This document shows, one piece after another, positions 36,156 through 44,673 of a stretch of 64,000 bases of DNA. Origin of the DNA: Paraburkholderia phenazinium (lineage in GTDB: Bacteria > Pseudomonadota > Gammaproteobacteria > Burkholderiales > Burkholderiaceae); the NCBI RefSeq assembly GCF_900100735.1, contig NZ_FNCJ01000026.1:1-64000 (forward strand). Direction: 5' to 3'. How positions within the stretch are numbered: the first letter of the stretch is position 1; each line of letters begins with the position of its first letter. Below the pieces are notes generated by a model. That model did no database searches. It was not told the DNA's origin and saw only the letters and a list, made by a program, of their open reading frames with translations. A program made the translations under genes and the position numbers.

Positions 36156-36183
36156 CGGGACCGGTCGGGCACGGCGGTGTGTC
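36147..36183 (+). promoter_or_regulatory. Expression-platform hairpin of the mntP riboswitch
   Basis: Perfect 8-base arms gacacacc (36147-36154) and ggtgtgtc (36176-36183) follow the aptamer. The 5' arm overlaps the end of the aptamer's P1 3' strand (ccatcgac), so it competes with P1, as in the minus-strand copy. No T run follows. Confidence 0.55.
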
Positions 36184-36217
36184 ATGGTTTTCCGCCCGGC
36201 CTCGAGTTCCTGCTCTC

Positions 36218-36787
36218 ATGAATCCTGTCGCGACACTATTCCTTGCTTTCGCCATGTCGACCGATGCCTTTGCGGCCGCAATCGGCAAAGGCGCCGCGCT
36301 TCATCGTCCTCACTGGGGCGAAGCCATCAGAACGGGATTGATCTTCGGCGTTATCGAAGCGCTGACCCCCTTGCTCGGATGGTTGCTGGGCAATGCAGCA
36401 GCTCAACACGTCTCCGCGTGGGACCACTGGATCGCGTTCACGTTGCTGTTCATCCTTGGCGCTCGCGCGGTTATCAACGGCCTGACTGCTAAGGAGGTCG
36501 AAGAGACGAAGCCGGCAACCCATTCATTCTGGTTGCTCGCAGTGACTGGCTTCGCCACGAGTATCGATGCGCTGGCGGTCGGCGCGGGGCTCGCCTTTGT
36601 CGACGTCAACATCTATTCGACGGCAGCAGCCATTGGTCTGGCCACCATGGTGATGGTCACTATCGGTGTCATGCTTGGTCGTGTTCTTGGCCGGGTCGTG
36701 GGTCGGCGAGCAGAGATGGCGGGTGGCGTCGTGCTGATCGGAATCGGCAGCACTATACTGGCTGAGCACCTGAACATCTTCGGCTAA
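36218..36787 (+). CDS. mntP: MntP manganese exporter
   Basis: A 189-residue inner-membrane protein with six hydrophobic helices in two similar halves. It has the family segments FAMSTDAFAAAIGKGAAL near residue 9 and GFATSIDALAVGAGLAF near 107, with the intramembrane aspartates needed for Mn2+ export. Its length matches E. coli MntP (188). ATG 36218 is preferred to GTG 36179, which lies inside the expression platform. It is divergent from the second manganese exporter, each with its own riboswitch. Confidence 0.95.
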   Translation: MNPVATLFLAFAMSTDAFAAAIGKGAALHRPHWGEAIRTGLIFGVIEALTPLLGWLLGNAAAQHVSAWDHWIAFTLLFILGARAVINGLTAKEVEETKPATHSFWLLAVTGFATSIDALAVGAGLAFVDVNIYSTAAAIGLATMVMVTIGVMLGRVLGRVVGRRAEMAGGVVLIGIGSTILAEHLNIFG

Positions 36788-36884
36788 GCGACGCTGAACG
36801 ACGACCCGCTAACGGTGCGGATGTGTCGCATCGGAGCTTTGCAAGTCTGCTTCGCGCTCGAAAACGCCCTCGACGTCTGACGTG

Positions 36885-38417
36885 TCATCGCACCTCGACA
36901 GAAACAAAACTGCGCGCGTGATTACGCTGGATCAGCACGGCCACCTGTTTCCCAGCCTTCGCTTCCAGCGCGGTCACGTCCGCCTGCGTTTCGACTAGCG
37001 TGTCATTGAGCGACAGGATGATATCGCCGGGCTGGATGCCGGCGCTTGCCGCCGGACCATCTACGCTGTCCACCATCAAACCGACCGCGAGATCGCTGGT
37101 GCGCCGTTCGTCCTCATTCAGCGGATGCATGCTCAAACCCAGCCGGTCTCCTCTTGCGCTGGCCTCGCTCGGCCGCGCCATGGGGCTATCTTTAGGGCTT
37201 TCCGTAGACGCGCCGAGCGTGACCGGGATGGTCATCGCCCGGTGATTGCGGATCAGCCTGAGCGTGGTTTTCGTCCCAGACGGCAAACCCGCCGCGTCCT
37301 CGCCGAGTTCGGCCGAACGATCGATCGCCTTGTCGCCGATCCGGATGATCACATCACCTGGTTTGACGCCGCTCGCGGCGGCCGATGTGCCGGGCACGAC
37401 GGAATTGACCAGTGCGCCTGCCGGGTGCGGCAGGCCAAAAGCCACGGCGAGGCCAGGGCCGACATCCTGTACCTCCACGCCGAGGCCGCCGGGAGAGGGC
37501 GGCGTTTGCGCGGCCAGTACCTGCGAGCGTACCTTGGCCGCCACGTTGATCGGGATGGCAAAGGCAAGGCTGGGGGACCTGTCCAGGGCCGCGTAAATCT
37601 GCACGTCGATACCGACCACCTCGCCGGCACGGTTGAACAGGGGGCCGCCTGAATTGTTCGGGTCGGCGGCGAGATCGGTTTGAAAGAAGGGAAAATTGCT
37701 GCCGTCCTGGAGCGTGCGAGATGTCGCGCTGACAATGCCGGCGGCGACGGTGTTCGCGAAGCTGTCGGGCGAGCCGATCGCGAGGACCGACTCGCCGACG
37801 CGCACTCGTGACGAGTCGCCAAGCTTGACGGTCGGGAGCTTGGTGGCATCGATCTGAATGACCGCGACGTCGCTGGGGATGTCGACTGCCAACACCTTTG
37901 CCTTGAACTCGCGGCGATCGGTCAACCTTACCGTCACTTCGTCGGCTTGATCCACCACATGAGCAGTGGTCAGGATGAGGCCGTCAGGGCTAACGATAAA
38001 ACCGGAGCCGGTGCCTGTGATGGCGCGCGCCGAACCACCTTGAGACGGTTGTGAATCCGATGCCGCGTGCTTGACGAAGGCGAGTAGGGGATCGTCAGCA
38101 TCGATTTCCGCGAGGGCGGGTGTCGACGCTTGCTGATCAGGCGCCGTCGCGCCGGATGCCGCTGCGCCGGACGCTGCGGTGCTCGACGCCGCTGCGCCGG
38201 GCACCGCCGCGCTGACTGTGCTGATATGCACCACGGCGGGCCCGTATCGCTCCACGATGGTAGGGAAGTCGACGGATGGGGATACCCGATTTTCCTTAGC
38301 AGGCGGCGCAGCCACGGCCGCGGCGTTTGCCTTCGGCTGCAGGCGTGGGTAGCCAGAGAGAACTGCCGCGATCAGCGCAGCATAGAGCAACGTGCAGGCA
38401 CGAGTCTGGTGAAACAC
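36885..38417 (-). CDS. HtrA/DegP-type periplasmic serine protease
   Basis: A 510-residue protein with a signal peptide (LLYAALIAAVLSG, ending NAAA), an Ala-rich linker, a trypsin-like domain (about 120-300) and two PDZ domains (about 310-400 and 420-510). The catalytic triad is present: H in TTAHVV, D in SDVAVI, S in NNSGGPLF. The normal GNSGG is NNSGG here, so the glycine two before the serine is Asn. Since backbone amides form the oxyanion hole, activity may be kept. GTG 38417 has an excellent ggaggt site 5 bp upstream. It degrades or refolds damaged envelope proteins. Confidence 0.9.
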   Translation of the reverse strand: MFHQTRACTLLYAALIAAVLSGYPRLQPKANAAAVAAPPAKENRVSPSVDFPTIVERYGPAVVHISTVSAAVPGAAASSTAASGAAASGATAPDQQASTPALAEIDADDPLLAFVKHAASDSQPSQGGSARAITGTGSGFIVSPDGLILTTAHVVDQADEVTVRLTDRREFKAKVLAVDIPSDVAVIQIDATKLPTVKLGDSSRVRVGESVLAIGSPDSFANTVAAGIVSATSRTLQDGSNFPFFQTDLAADPNNSGGPLFNRAGEVVGIDVQIYAALDRSPSLAFAIPINVAAKVRSQVLAAQTPPSPGGLGVEVQDVGPGLAVAFGLPHPAGALVNSVVPGTSAAASGVKPGDVIIRIGDKAIDRSAELGEDAAGLPSGTKTTLRLIRNHRAMTIPVTLGASTESPKDSPMARPSEASARGDRLGLSMHPLNEDERRTSDLAVGLMVDSVDGPAASAGIQPGDIILSLNDTLVETQADVTALEAKAGKQVAVLIQRNHARSFVSVEVR

Positions 38418-38685
38418 AGTGCACCTCCATGGCGATCGAAATGCCAAGGGTGGGCTTGTAATGTGGGCCGATCGACAGATAGACACATCCAGCGCAGCGA
38501 ATGCGCCGGTGTGAACATGCGCGGCCCTCCCCTACACTGATTTATAGAAGAGCGGCAGGAAAAATGCAGGGAGTGCTAATCCTGGGTGCCGATGCGACCA
38601 GCATAGCGAGGTGCTGCACACGACCCGAAACGATGACGTGTGCGTGACAGCGTATCTGTTGCCGCGATGCTAAACCGACAGCAGC

Positions 38686-39414
38686 CTAGCGCTTGCCATC
38701 CGCCGCTAGCACTGAACCGCCGCTCGGCAAAATCTCCGTCTGCTCGATGACGGCGTCGACGAGTTCATGCGGATCACGAAACGCATCGTCCGCGGCCGCG
38801 AGGCGTGTGAGACGGTTGTCGATGAGCAACGATGCGAGTCCGTGGACGTATGCCCACACAGCAGTCATCGCCACCGCCTGCGAGGCGCTGAGTTCGGCAA
38901 ACACATCGTCTGTGGCGGATGCTTCGTGCGGCGCCGGATCGAAGACGCCGGCGAGGCCACGCGCCGACATCCGCCGGGCTTCCACCAGTGACGGTCGTTC
39001 CGGATCCAGCAACTCGTTTCGCGACATCAGGCGGAACAGATCCGGATTGTCCACGGCAAAGTCGATATAGCCGCGCGCGGTCGCTTTACTGTGCGCCTTC
39101 CCATGTGGCATGCCGTGCGCATGATCGCTCATGGCGGCAGCCAGACGCCGGTGGCCGCTCGCCGCGAGTTCGCTAAGGACACCCGCCGTGTCGCCGAAAT
39201 GATGCTGGGGTGCCGTGTGCGATACACCCGCTTCGCGGGCAATCGCTCGCAGCGTGAGGCCGCGTAGGCCGTCGCGCCGCAGGACGGTTTCGGCTGCCTG
39301 CAATAGCGCGTCGGGCAGCGAACCATGGTGATAAGGCCGAGCCGGCGTTTGTTGTTTCGCCATGCGGCGCGTTCCGGACGGCGTCGCTTCTTCTGCTGGA
39401 GTCTTCTTCTGCAT
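38686..39414 (-). CDS. TetR-family regulator with a WHG-type C-terminal domain
   Basis: A 242-residue regulator. The helix-turn-helix lies at about 42-95 (ALLQAAETVLRRDGLRGLTL, then AIAREAGVSHTAPQHHF). The effector-binding C-terminal domain (YIDFAVDNPDLFRLM, then WAYVHGLASLLID) is of the WHG type seen in many TetR regulators. It is divergent from the carotenoid oxygenase gene and an inverted repeat lies between them, so it is probably that gene's repressor. The start is ATG 39414; the ATG at 39363 (MAKQQT) is possible. Confidence 0.88.
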   Translation of the reverse strand: MQKKTPAEEATPSGTRRMAKQQTPARPYHHGSLPDALLQAAETVLRRDGLRGLTLRAIAREAGVSHTAPQHHFGDTAGVLSELAASGHRRLAAAMSDHAHGMPHGKAHSKATARGYIDFAVDNPDLFRLMSRNELLDPERPSLVEARRMSARGLAGVFDPAPHEASATDDVFAELSASQAVAMTAVWAYVHGLASLLIDNRLTRLAAADDAFRDPHELVDAVIEQTEILPSGGSVLAADGKR

Positions 39415-39447
39415 GATGGCAGCCAACGGCTCGATTGATTTTTACAA

Positions 39448-39495
39448 TGGAAAAATATCTTGACCGTGTTTGTTGGCCAAGTCAAAATCTTTCCA
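39448..39495. promoter_or_regulatory. Promoter and TetR operator candidate for the carotenoid oxygenase gene
   Basis: An imperfect inverted repeat, tggaaaaatatcttgac at 39448-39464 and gtcaaaatctttcca at 39481-39495, lies between the divergent genes. Its halves overlap a TTGACC (39460-39465) and a CAAAAT (39483-39488) that are 17 bp apart, a good sigma-70 pair for the oxygenase gene. A bound TetR dimer would cover both promoter boxes. Confidence 0.6.
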
Positions 39496-39556
39496 CTGGA
39501 AACATTGGGCCGCATGCCACAGGAGCGGTCTGTTCGAGCGAAACCTGGAGATTTCG

Positions 39557-40981
39557 ATGGCGTTGCCTTTTCCGACCGACGACCCTTTCCTGATTGGCTA
39601 CTACGAGCCGATTCACATGGAATGCGACGCGCCCAATCTGCCCGTAACCGGTGAGGTGCCAAAGGCGCTGCGCGGCACGCTATACCGTAACGGGCCGAAC
39701 CCGCAGTTCGCGCCGCGAGGGCGTCCGCATCATTGGTTCTCGGGCGACGGCATGCTGCACGCATTTCATTTTGACGAGGGACGTGTCTCGTACCGCAACC
39801 GTTGGGTTCGCACACCTAAATGGTTCATGGAGAACGCGAACGGAGAGGGCATGTCCGGTTCGCTGTCCCACCGGCACCTGACAGACCCGGCCTTGCTCGA
39901 ACTCAATTCCACCGTGGCCAATACCAATGTCATCTGGCACGGCAATCGGCTGCTGGCACTCGAGGAGGCGCACGCTCCGTTTGAGGTGGATCCGGTCACG
40001 CTTGAGCCACGCGGATACCATCGTTTCGAGGACAAGCTGCCGGGTGCGATGACGGCGCACCCTAAATACGATCCCGTTACCGGCGAGTTGATTTTTTTCG
40101 CCTATGCAGCAAGCGGCCGCTTTACCAGCGATCTCATGCTTCATGTGGCCGATCGCGAGGGACGACTGCAGCGTAGCGTGCATCTCGACGCGCCGTTCCC
40201 GAGCATGGTCCATGACTTTGTCGTGACCCGGACGCACATCATCTTTCCGATCTTCCCGCTGACCGGTTCAATGGAGCGGGCAACGAACCAACTGCCGCCT
40301 TATGCATGGGAGCCCGATAAGGGCACGCATATTGGCGTGTTGCCGCGCGACGGAACTGCTGCTGACATACGTTGGTTCACCGGCGAGCCTTGTTTTGTTT
40401 TCCATGCCATGAACGCATTCGACGACGGCAAGCAGATCGTCTGCGACATGATGAAATACGATGTTCCACCGTTGTTCCCGAGGCCCGACGGCTCGCCGGT
40501 GAGCAACGAGTCGCCGGACGCGCGACTGGTGCGGTGGACGTTCGACCCGACCGGCAACACGGCGAGCTTCACCGAACAACTGCTAGATGACAGGCCCGGC
40601 GAATTTCCGCGCCTGGATGAGCGGTTCGCCATGTCGCAGTACAGACACGGCTACTTTAATTCGGCTCCGGTGACTGAAGGCGTCAAGGGTGGGGCTGCGC
40701 GTGGGGGAATCGCTCACATCGACCTGATCACTGGGCGTACAGCCGAATGGCTGCCGGAGATTGGCGACTACTGCAGCGAGGCGATCTTTGTCGAGCGCCA
40801 CGCCGACGCGCTGGAAGGAGATGGCTGGTTGTTAAGCGTGATCTGGCGTGGCAATCAGAACCGCAGCGATCTTGCGGTATTCGATGCCGCCGACATCGCT
40901 GCGGGTCCAATTGCCTTGGCGCATTTGTCCCATCGCGTGCCTGCGGGGTTTCATGGCAACTGGCGGAATGCTTTAGGTTGA
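39557..40981 (+). CDS. Carotenoid oxygenase family protein
   Basis: A 474-residue enzyme of the carotenoid/lignostilbene dioxygenase (RPE65) family. The four iron-binding histidines are visible: H168 (MTAHPKYD), H219 (MVHDFVV), H283 (FHAMNAF) and H466 (GFHGNW). The N-terminal GTLYRNGPNPQF and WFSGDGMLHAF motifs are also typical. Members cleave carotenoids, stilbenes or lignin-derived alkenes. No carotenoid biosynthesis genes are in view, so a plant-derived aromatic is at least as likely. ATG 39557 has cctggag upstream. The divergent TetR gene probably controls it. Confidence 0.92.
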   Translation: MALPFPTDDPFLIGYYEPIHMECDAPNLPVTGEVPKALRGTLYRNGPNPQFAPRGRPHHWFSGDGMLHAFHFDEGRVSYRNRWVRTPKWFMENANGEGMSGSLSHRHLTDPALLELNSTVANTNVIWHGNRLLALEEAHAPFEVDPVTLEPRGYHRFEDKLPGAMTAHPKYDPVTGELIFFAYAASGRFTSDLMLHVADREGRLQRSVHLDAPFPSMVHDFVVTRTHIIFPIFPLTGSMERATNQLPPYAWEPDKGTHIGVLPRDGTAADIRWFTGEPCFVFHAMNAFDDGKQIVCDMMKYDVPPLFPRPDGSPVSNESPDARLVRWTFDPTGNTASFTEQLLDDRPGEFPRLDERFAMSQYRHGYFNSAPVTEGVKGGAARGGIAHIDLITGRTAEWLPEIGDYCSEAIFVERHADALEGDGWLLSVIWRGNQNRSDLAVFDAADIAAGPIALAHLSHRVPAGFHGNWRNALG

Positions 40982-41083
40982 GTGCTGCAACGCCTGGTTG
41001 TCCGCCAGCTCCACTCGGGTGAGGGGCCGCGTTGCCAATGCAGCGCCCCTTAAGGCGCAACCAACCCCTCAACAATCATTCCG

Positions 41084-41287
41084 TTACTCGTCCGAAGCCG
41101 TCGTTGACGGCGTCTCAACAGACGCGGAGAGCACCTTGAGCGACTCCCAATGCGGATGCAGGAGCCGCAGCACAGCGAGGATCGCGCTGTTGGTATTCTC
41201 CGAGACGTTTACAAGGTCGTTTCCTGTTTTAACCCCTTTCTTGCCATGCTGGCAATACTGAAACTCGACGCGAACCGTTACTGACAT
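41084..41287 (-). CDS. Small protein of unknown function
   Basis: A 67-residue soluble protein: MSVTVRVEFQYCQHGKKGV and then a short helical part. It has no signal peptide or known motif. A ribosome binding site (gaagga) lies 10 bp upstream of ATG 41287. It looks like a real gene because the spacing, start and clean end fit, but no family is recognised. A GC-rich stem in 41021-41055 may separate it from the convergent oxygenase gene. Confidence 0.55.
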   Translation of the reverse strand: MSVTVRVEFQYCQHGKKGVKTGNDLVNVSENTNSAILAVLRLLHPHWESLKVLSASVETPSTTASDE

Positions 41288-41411
41288 GATTACAATTTCC
41301 TTCGTTTTAAAACTGATGTTTCGTGACTGATCGAGCCGCCGGCAACCCACTCCTTGCGGGGCGACTCGCTAAAAGCAGGACGTACTACCTGAGCCAAAGG
41401 ACCTCGCGCAC

Positions 41412-41795
41412 TCAAGCTCCCTTTCCCTGAACCGGGTCTTGTTGCCGGGACAATAGAATGCCCTCACCCGATCCCGGTTCGGCGTGATGGACGAATCCGC
41501 AATCCAGCAGGATCTGGCAGAAGGCCTCGGGAGAGCAAGGCGCTCCGGCGACTTCACTCATGCGGGCGAGCACGTCCGAGAACGAAGCAAGCACGCGCCA
41601 GCTGTCGAAGTAGGCGTGCAACTGCGGTACGACCTCATTACCCAGATTTTCCCAACGGACGGAAAGCAGACCGACTGTTCCGCCGCCTTCCACCCGGTAA
41701 AGACCGAAGGTTACGGCCGAGACGACGCCCATCACCCTGCAATAGGAGGGGCTGTTCGTATAGAACTCGCGTCTGAGTTGCTCATTGCTGTTCAT
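41412..41795 (-). CDS. Protein of unknown function
   Basis: A 127-residue cytoplasmic protein with no recognised family. The ATG at 41795 has a strong ribosome binding site (ggggaga, 4 bp away). The sequence has mixed helices and two or three cysteines, and no membrane segment. It is transcribed toward the small protein at 41084 and could share its transcript. Confidence 0.6.
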   Translation of the reverse strand: MNSNEQLRREFYTNSPSYCRVMGVVSAVTFGLYRVEGGGTVGLLSVRWENLGNEVVPQLHAYFDSWRVLASFSDVLARMSEVAGAPCSPEAFCQILLDCGFVHHAEPGSGEGILLSRQQDPVQGKGA

Positions 41796-42120
41796 GGTCT
41801 CTCCCCTGGGCTTTCGTGGTTACAACTCCTATAACGGCTCGCAGGCGCCGATCCTTGAGTCTTGCGCGATCGACCGCCTGATGGGGCTTCTACCAATGGC
41901 CCCGCGCGGATTGGCGCGATACTCGCAATGTGGCAGACGCTTACAAAGCATCGCCGCATTAGCGGTTTTTCTGACGTTTTCCTTTCGGTTGCAACGAGCA
42001 GGGAGGTTCAGGCGGTCACGTGTTAGATGGCGAAACTGGCATTTGCGGATCAGGGGCAACACGTGCGACGATGCAGTGTAAGCGGATCGTAACGATTCGC
42101 AAGACCATAAGGAAAACTAA
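41796..42120. other. Gene-free region between divergent unknown genes
   Basis: About 325 bp containing no convincing gene. It holds the divergent promoters of the unknown gene at 41412 and the SGNH protein at 42121. I see no clear operator or stem of note. Confidence 0.5.
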
Positions 42121-42987
42121 GTGGAATCAGAAGTCGATGTGTATGCGAGAAGTCAGAAGGCGCTGCAGGACGAACTGGCGCGGCGTGAGGCCGAGCATCA
42201 AGCGGCCGTGGCCAACGCTGCGCGCGCGTTTGTTGGCGGCACTAAACCGCTGATTGGCGTAGCGGATGGCGACTCCTGGTTTGACTACCCGCTTCCCTTG
42301 CTTGACCCTAAGGACGTCAGGGACAGCTTGGCTGACATCGGCGTTCCCAGGCCGATCATCCTTAAGCTCGCTTATGTAGGCGCCGCGACGACCGCTCTAC
42401 TAGGCGTCGAAAAAAGGAACCGTCTCATTGCCGCGCTCAAGAACCCGCTGAATGGGCCGATCGATTTCATCATGTTCTCTGGCGGCGGCGACGATCTGGT
42501 TGGTAACCAGTTTCGCTTTTGGCTGCGGGATGCCGGCGCGGCGCAAGGGGATCCGCGCGGTGGTGTGAATCACGAATTACTCGCCGATATCCTCGGCGTT
42601 GTGCTCGCGGGCTACGCGGACCTCGCGCAAATTCGCCAGCAGTATGCTCCGCAAGCGCTGCTGCTGGTGCATGCCTATGACTTTGCAATTCCAACCGGGA
42701 TTGGCGTATGTCCGTCCGTGGGGCCCTGGTTGAAGCCGTCGCTTGATGACCGGGGATGGACCGGGCTGGCGGATGGCTCGGACATCGTGCGGCAAATACT
42801 GATCGAGTTCAAGCAGCGTCTCCAGGCGCTTTGCGCGACCGTCCCCAATGCCGTGTGTGTCGATACGCAAGGAACGCTGGCAGCGAACGAGTGGGCGAAC
42901 GAATTGCATCCCACGCCGGAAGGCTTTCTGCGGATTGCGGAGAAATTCCGTGCGGCTCTCTCGCTCAAGTTCCCAGGCCGGATCTGA
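42121..42987 (+). CDS. SGNH/GDSL-type hydrolase-like protein
   Basis: A 288-residue protein with no signal peptide. Residues 45-60 hold IGVADGDSWFDYPLP, block I of the SGNH fold with the serine at S52. SGGGDDLVGNQ near 120 resembles the block with the oxyanion Asn/Gly, and NELHPTPEGF at 260-269 supplies the histidine. The usual DxxH is NELH here, so the acid residue is Asn or absent. A GTG at 42121 follows the site aagga. The first 35 residues form a charged helix. It is convergent with the MocR gene. The substrate is unknown. Confidence 0.7.
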   Translation: MESEVDVYARSQKALQDELARREAEHQAAVANAARAFVGGTKPLIGVADGDSWFDYPLPLLDPKDVRDSLADIGVPRPIILKLAYVGAATTALLGVEKRNRLIAALKNPLNGPIDFIMFSGGGDDLVGNQFRFWLRDAGAAQGDPRGGVNHELLADILGVVLAGYADLAQIRQQYAPQALLLVHAYDFAIPTGIGVCPSVGPWLKPSLDDRGWTGLADGSDIVRQILIEFKQRLQALCATVPNAVCVDTQGTLAANEWANELHPTPEGFLRIAEKFRAALSLKFPGRI

Positions 42988-42997
42988 TTCACTGTAC

Positions 42998-44392
42998 CTA
43001 GATCACCAGCTCGCGTTGAACCGGTGGCTTCTGGGCCAGCAACCCGGAAAGCTTTCTCAGGGCGGCTTCAAGTTCCGCACGACTGCGGCATCCGCCCAGT
43101 GAAACGCGTATTGCGTTGGGCGGATTGCGTCCGCTATGAAACGCTGCGGACGGCGCTATCACCAGACCGTCACCGCGTGCTGCCGCGGCGAGGTCCAAGG
43201 CCCGCCAATAGCTCGGCAGCGTGAGCCACGCGTGAATGCCGTGGTCTTCAGGCGAATTCGTCGAACCTGAGAAGGTCCCGCTCACCATCCGCTGACGCAC
43301 GCGTGCTTCAGTCTGAACGCCGGCCAATAACTGAGCCGCAGAGCCATCGTGGATCCACTGCGTGACCAGTGTGCTCGTCAATGGCGACGTTAACGAGAAG
43401 GTGCGCAGTGCCGACAGGAAGCCGTGCTGGGCCTGCGTGTCGGGCAACACCACAAAAGCCGTACGCAGCCCCGGCGACAGGCATTTCGATAGCGTCGATA
43501 CGTAGTAGACCTGCTCCGGCATCAGGCGTGCGAGCGGCGGCGGTGCATGCCCGGCAAACAGCCAGTACGGATCGTCTTCGATGATCCTGGCATTCCAGCG
43601 CGCCGCTACCTTCACGATCTCGAGACGGCGCTGCTCGGGCATGGTCCGGGTGGTCGGATTCTGCAGCGTCGGGTTTAGGTAGATCAGGCGCGCGTTGTGT
43701 TTTCGACAAGCCTCTTCCAGCGAGTCCGGTCGCATTCCAAATTCGTCGACTGCAACCGTCTCGACTCGCCGCCCCAGCTGCTCGGCCGCCAGCGGCAGTC
43801 CGGGATACACGAGCGGTTCCATCAGAATGACATCGCCGGGTTGCGTCAGCGCCAGAATCAACGCGGCGAGGGCGGCTTGTGCGCCAGGACAGGTGACGAC
43901 CCGCTCGATATCGATGCGCCCGAGCATCGGCTTGAGCCATTGCGCCCAGGCGCTACGATCGGCGTGACTTCCGCCACCCAGGTGATAGGTCATCAGCAGG
44001 TCGGTGTCGGTCCGCATCAAAACCTGCGACATGCCTTGCCGCAGCAGCGCTTCCATATCGACGTCCGCAGGTGGAGGCGGAATGTTCATGCTGAGGTCCA
44101 CACTCTGCGTCAACTCCACCTTGGGTGCGGCGACGAACGTGCCGAGCGTGCCGCGCGCCTCGATTAGTTGACGCTGCCGCGCCTCTGCAAAGCCGCGCGT
44201 CACCGTCGTCAAATCGATGTTTAGCATCTCCGCCAGCCGGCGTTGCGGCGGCAGGCGATCGCCCGCCTGCAACGATCCGTCGGCGATCGCGCGTTCGAGT
44301 GCCTTGACGATCTGCAGGTAGCGCGGCCCGCCCTCAGCGGCAAATCCGGCGATCCATTTCTCGTCGTTGTATGGATCATGTATGGGTTTCAT
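42998..44392 (-). CDS. MocR-type GntR/aminotransferase regulator
   Basis: A 464-residue regulator. The GntR winged helix is at about 25-90 (YLQIVKALERAIADGSLQAG, then LNIDLTTVTRGFAEARQRQ). The aminotransferase-like domain has PTLQNPTTRTMP, IIEDDPYWLFAG and the PLP lysine K303 in YYVSTLSKCLSPGLRTAFV. Its ATG (44392) lies 281 bp from the divergent cyoA. TGTATGGAT repeats in that gap are a likely self-operator. It may instead control genes outside the view. Confidence 0.9.
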   Translation of the reverse strand: MKPIHDPYNDEKWIAGFAAEGGPRYLQIVKALERAIADGSLQAGDRLPPQRRLAEMLNIDLTTVTRGFAEARQRQLIEARGTLGTFVAAPKVELTQSVDLSMNIPPPPADVDMEALLRQGMSQVLMRTDTDLLMTYHLGGGSHADRSAWAQWLKPMLGRIDIERVVTCPGAQAALAALILALTQPGDVILMEPLVYPGLPLAAEQLGRRVETVAVDEFGMRPDSLEEACRKHNARLIYLNPTLQNPTTRTMPEQRRLEIVKVAARWNARIIEDDPYWLFAGHAPPPLARLMPEQVYYVSTLSKCLSPGLRTAFVVLPDTQAQHGFLSALRTFSLTSPLTSTLVTQWIHDGSAAQLLAGVQTEARVRQRMVSGTFSGSTNSPEDHGIHAWLTLPSYWRALDLAAAARGDGLVIAPSAAFHSGRNPPNAIRVSLGGCRSRAELEAALRKLSGLLAQKPPVQRELVI

Positions 44393-44467
44393 TTCGCGTC
44401 ATTTTGTCGCAGTTGTATGGATATTGTCTCGCTTTACGATCCCCGCAACGGAACGTAAATCCATACA
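44368..44467. promoter_or_regulatory. TGTATGGAT repeats upstream of the MocR gene
   Basis: TGTATGGAT occurs at 44368-44376 (inside the first MocR codons) and 44414-44422, and as its complement ATCCATACA at 44459-44467. The last two form an inverted pair with 36 bp between them. A shorter copy (tgtatggg) is at 44379. Multiple 9-bp half-sites near a MocR start are typical of MocR operators. The first MocR locus has a similar TGTATCCAT word at 7595. Confidence 0.55.
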
Positions 44468-44673
44468 TGGTAGCGCTTGTAGGCAAGTCGGGGAAGCTGC
44501 GACGGCGAGGTGCGCCGTGTTGCGAGTCCGATGATTCGCCGGGCGGGATACATGCATGGAGGGTGTTGCCGGCAACCAAGGTACATGACATGCGCAATCC
44601 AGGTTTGTGTAGAAGAACCCCTTTCATCGGGTCGAGTGCTCCCAATCAATCCCAACCGCTCAGACGGTATTGC

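Noticed and set aside
41021..41055. GC-rich stem after the carotenoid oxygenase gene
   Set aside because: The pairing needs a bulge and no T tract follows; not called separately.
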